64,000 nt of DNA from assembly GCA_033065855.1 (NCBI GenBank), contig JAVXUO010002328.1, positions 288,501-352,500 of the forward strand, read 5' to 3'. The position numbers and the translations under genes are program-made. The stretch is from Escallonia rubra. Lineage: Eukaryota > Streptophyta > Magnoliopsida > Escalloniales > Escalloniaceae. How positions within the stretch are numbered: the stretch's first letter is position 1; each line of letters opens with the position of its first letter. The notes under the pieces were generated by a model. The model had not been told where the DNA came from. It was given only the letters and a program-made list of their open reading frames with translations, and made no database searches. Shown here one piece after another: positions 61,827 to 64,000 of the stretch.

Positions 61827-62819
61827 TTATCAGCTCGAAATTGTCATAGAAGGCCACCGTACCATTATATATGTACTCCAATGGCTGAATCTGCAGTTTC
61901 AAGTATGAAGCAACAGCAGCATTTTTGTTTTGTTTTGTTGACTTGCTGCAAGAATGTGCATCCGTCGATGGACTATATGAGGCGGCGTCGGCCGATTTTG
62001 AATATTTAGTGATATGTCCTGTTATTTGTTATAGGATAATCTCAGTTACCTGCCTTGATCTACATGCACATGTATAGAGAGTTCATGAGTGCACTTGTGT
62101 GCTTGTCTCTTTTGGTTTCGCTCTTGCATGCGTTACTGCGTTGTTTGTCCCTGCAACGACCTTATAGTCATGAAAATTTACGGATTTATGGCTCATGGCT
62201 TTATTATTTGTTATGTATTACTTGAGAGTTCTTTATTTGGAGCAAATGGCTAGAGGGGCTCTACAATGCAATATTTGGTGTAACAGTTCAAAATAAATAG
62301 TAAGTAGAGCATTTCGAGTATTTCTTTTTAATATCAGTTCATTTGCTGACCTATAAAATTTGAGCGCAAAATTCACTGTCATTATTTAGAGGATTATTTT
62401 TTGTCATCGTTTGCGAACTTTACTAAACTCACCTTTCCGGGCAGATCAGAAGCAAGCCATCCACGCCCGGTTAGAAGATTTGCAAGGAATTACTTCCTTC
62501 ATTTACAGCTTTGGCTACATTGAAATTACGTATATAACATGCTACATATTGGTCGAGCATCGAGTATTGATCACCGCATATATTCCCGAATTCAGGTCGT
62601 ACTTTTCTCAAACGAATAGAACGTGTTTAGGTAATGTTCGTCGAGAAAAATTGGCTGAAATTTTCAAGAGAAGAGAATAATTGTCGCTGAAAGTTGCACA
62701 CGCCGATACTAATGCAAATATAATATTCCGAAACTACCCTAGGAAGCAGCAAGGACACAAGTCGGCGTTACGAGGACAAAAACGTAAAGCCGCTTAAAAA
62801 CCTAAACACCAAGGCAACC
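61827..62819. other. intergenic, PAM16 3' flank and NOP56 promoter
   Basis: Just over 1 kb between two genes in the same direction. An 89-codon frame at 62411-62680 shows no family features. It looks like promoter-side chance coding. Confidence 0.5.
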
Positions 62820-62820
62820 T

Positions 62821-62829
62821 TTATAAATA
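62821..62829 (+). promoter_or_regulatory. TATA-like box of NOP56
   Basis: TTATAAATA lies 74 bp before the ATG. The upstream word AAACCTAAAC at about 62797-62807 resembles the telo-box (AAACCCTAA) that often accompanies plant ribosome-biogenesis genes, but it is imperfect. Confidence 0.45.
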
Positions 62830-62894
62830 AACAACGATAGGAGTTCGGCAGTAACGTACGGGGATCACAGCGGCAAAAGCAGCAGCGTGTAACG

Positions 62895-63105
62895 ATGTCC
62901 GGTGGCTTATATTTGCTCTACGAGTCGGCCTCCGGCTACGCCAGCTTTCACTCCGCCGGCCTCGACGAAATCGGGCAGGACACTGAGGCAGTTCGGAACT
63001 CGGTTGCCGATATCAACCGGTTTGGCAAGGTTGTGAAGCTCGTCGCGTTCAACCCGTTCGAGTCGGCCCTCGATGCGCTCACTCAGTGTAACCAAATCTC
63101 CGAAG
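62895..63105 (+). CDS. NOP56: NOP56 box C/D snoRNP core protein, first exon
   Basis: The exon runs from ATG to CTCCGAAG/GTGAGC and encodes 70 residues plus one base. MSGGLYLLYESASGYASFHS, then DEIGQDTEAVRNSVADINRF, then VAFNPFESALDALTQCNQ is the N-terminal domain of NOP56 (the YESASGY and FxPFxSA...AL features, with EIGQxTEAVR separating it from NOP58). The protein is a nucleolar scaffold for 2'-O-methylation of rRNA with NOP58 and fibrillarin. The rest of the gene lies beyond the window. Confidence 0.93.
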
Positions 63106-64000
63106 GTGAGCCAAAGTTGATACGCATGTGTTTGCTTACTTGCTAGATTCATATATCGCCATGTGAATGAACCAATACCTTCAAATAGTCAATACATCCT
63201 AGGTTTCGCTGGATTTTTTTTCTGAGACTCTCTCTGCGAAATTTGAAGATAGATTTGGTACGGTATAGACATTGAATTTAACTCAAGAGCAGGTCCGTTT
63301 ACGCCTAATACTAGATGGAATGTAACCACGTGTAGAGATATCCACATGTAAACATAGTATGCATATCAATCTTAAATTGTGGTAAGTCAAAGTAGGTTAA
63401 AACAATGAATAAAGTCAACGTTTGCAAGGGACAAAATCCAATGAGACGGAGGCAGTAAATCGAGTGAAGTTAGGTTTGGGATTCTAGTGGAGTTCCAGTA
63501 GTTTGATTTTTACGAGTTGCGTTGAAACGGAGATCTTAACTATGTCTATTCACCACATAGATTTTTTACCATTTGCCCGAATAGTTTTTGAAGAAAAAAG
63601 AATTAAGTTGTAGTATTAAACAAGAATTGATCACTTCAAATCTTGTAAGGTTTTCCCCGAGTAACATATTTTGACCACCTTTCTCGTTAATGTATCACTG
63701 TGTTTCACGACTCAAGTGACATTCTTACCCTGCTATATGCCATCAGTACATTAAACTATTAAAGGGAGTAATTAAAAAAGTTAGGGGTGTTGGGAAGTGA
63801 GTGCTTAGATATGGATGTCTGATGACAATCACATGGAGCCTGATATGTTCTCTTCACTTCAGTTGTTGATTTGAGGATGTGTTTCATATGTAAGTACCAT
63901 TCAGTTGGTATTTGAGGATGTATGTCATAATAAGTACCATGGGAAGCAAAGAAAATTTGGTACTCCGACCTTCAATCTACTGCAATGGGAAAAATATATC
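63106..64000 (+). other. NOP56 intron 1 (incomplete) in window
   Basis: AT-rich DNA after a standard GTGAGC donor. No second exon of the family was found before the window end. A Stowaway-type end (GAGACGGAGGCAGTA) at 63446-63460 has no clear partner. Confidence 0.6.

Overview
This is eukaryotic nuclear DNA from a flowering plant, almost certainly a eudicot. It holds a complete LEAFY/FLORICAULA gene, a DYW-class pentatricopeptide-repeat gene, a VIM/ORTHRUS gene, GT-AG introns, AT-rich spacers and many small plant-type DNA transposons. The species cannot be named from the sequence. No rRNA, tRNA, CRISPR array or bacterial operon was seen.

Layout, left to right. (1) 69-1322 (+): 3' part of a Sec14-like lipid-transfer gene. 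(2) 1.3-20.6 kb: a gene-poor block with a LINE zinc-finger fossil, degenerate repeats, a three-unit head-to-tail array of a Mutator-like element (7180-11112) followed by an inverted deletion derivative (11142-11551), a hAT-like element carrying a captured DRT102/RpiB fragment (13026-14432) and a long foldback repeat (15169-15547). (3) 20596-23565 (-): a DYW-type PPR gene. (4) 26349-30290 (+): LEAFY, three exons, 396 aa. (5) 30806-37240 (-): glycine--tRNA ligase, nine coding exons. (6) 37.3-48.6 kb: accessory DNA with a scrambled VIM pseudogene, several hAT-type elements with clear target-site duplications, and an element bounded by an 11-bp repeat. (7) 48673-54307 (+): complete VIM/ORTHRUS E3 ligase, nine exons, 719 aa. 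(8) 55.1-56.4 kb: an element with subterminal inverted repeats. (9) 56.43-61.83 kb (+): PAM16/TIM16 gene with a mostly non-coding 5' end. (10) 62895-63105 (+): first coding exon of NOP56, cut by the window end.

The genes are independent, single-promoter plant genes and not a pathway. LFY and the PPR gene are divergent across 2.8 kb. LFY and the glycyl-tRNA synthetase converge, with about 0.5 kb between their stop codons. The tRNA ligase, the PPR protein and PAM16 each have a mitochondrial connection, but nothing suggests that they are co-regulated. The unusual content lies in the transposon history: tandem amplification of one element, capture of a host gene fragment, and insertions that can be dated relative to local duplications. 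Exon borders below were set by GT/AG sites, reading-frame phase and remembered family alignments. No database search was possible.
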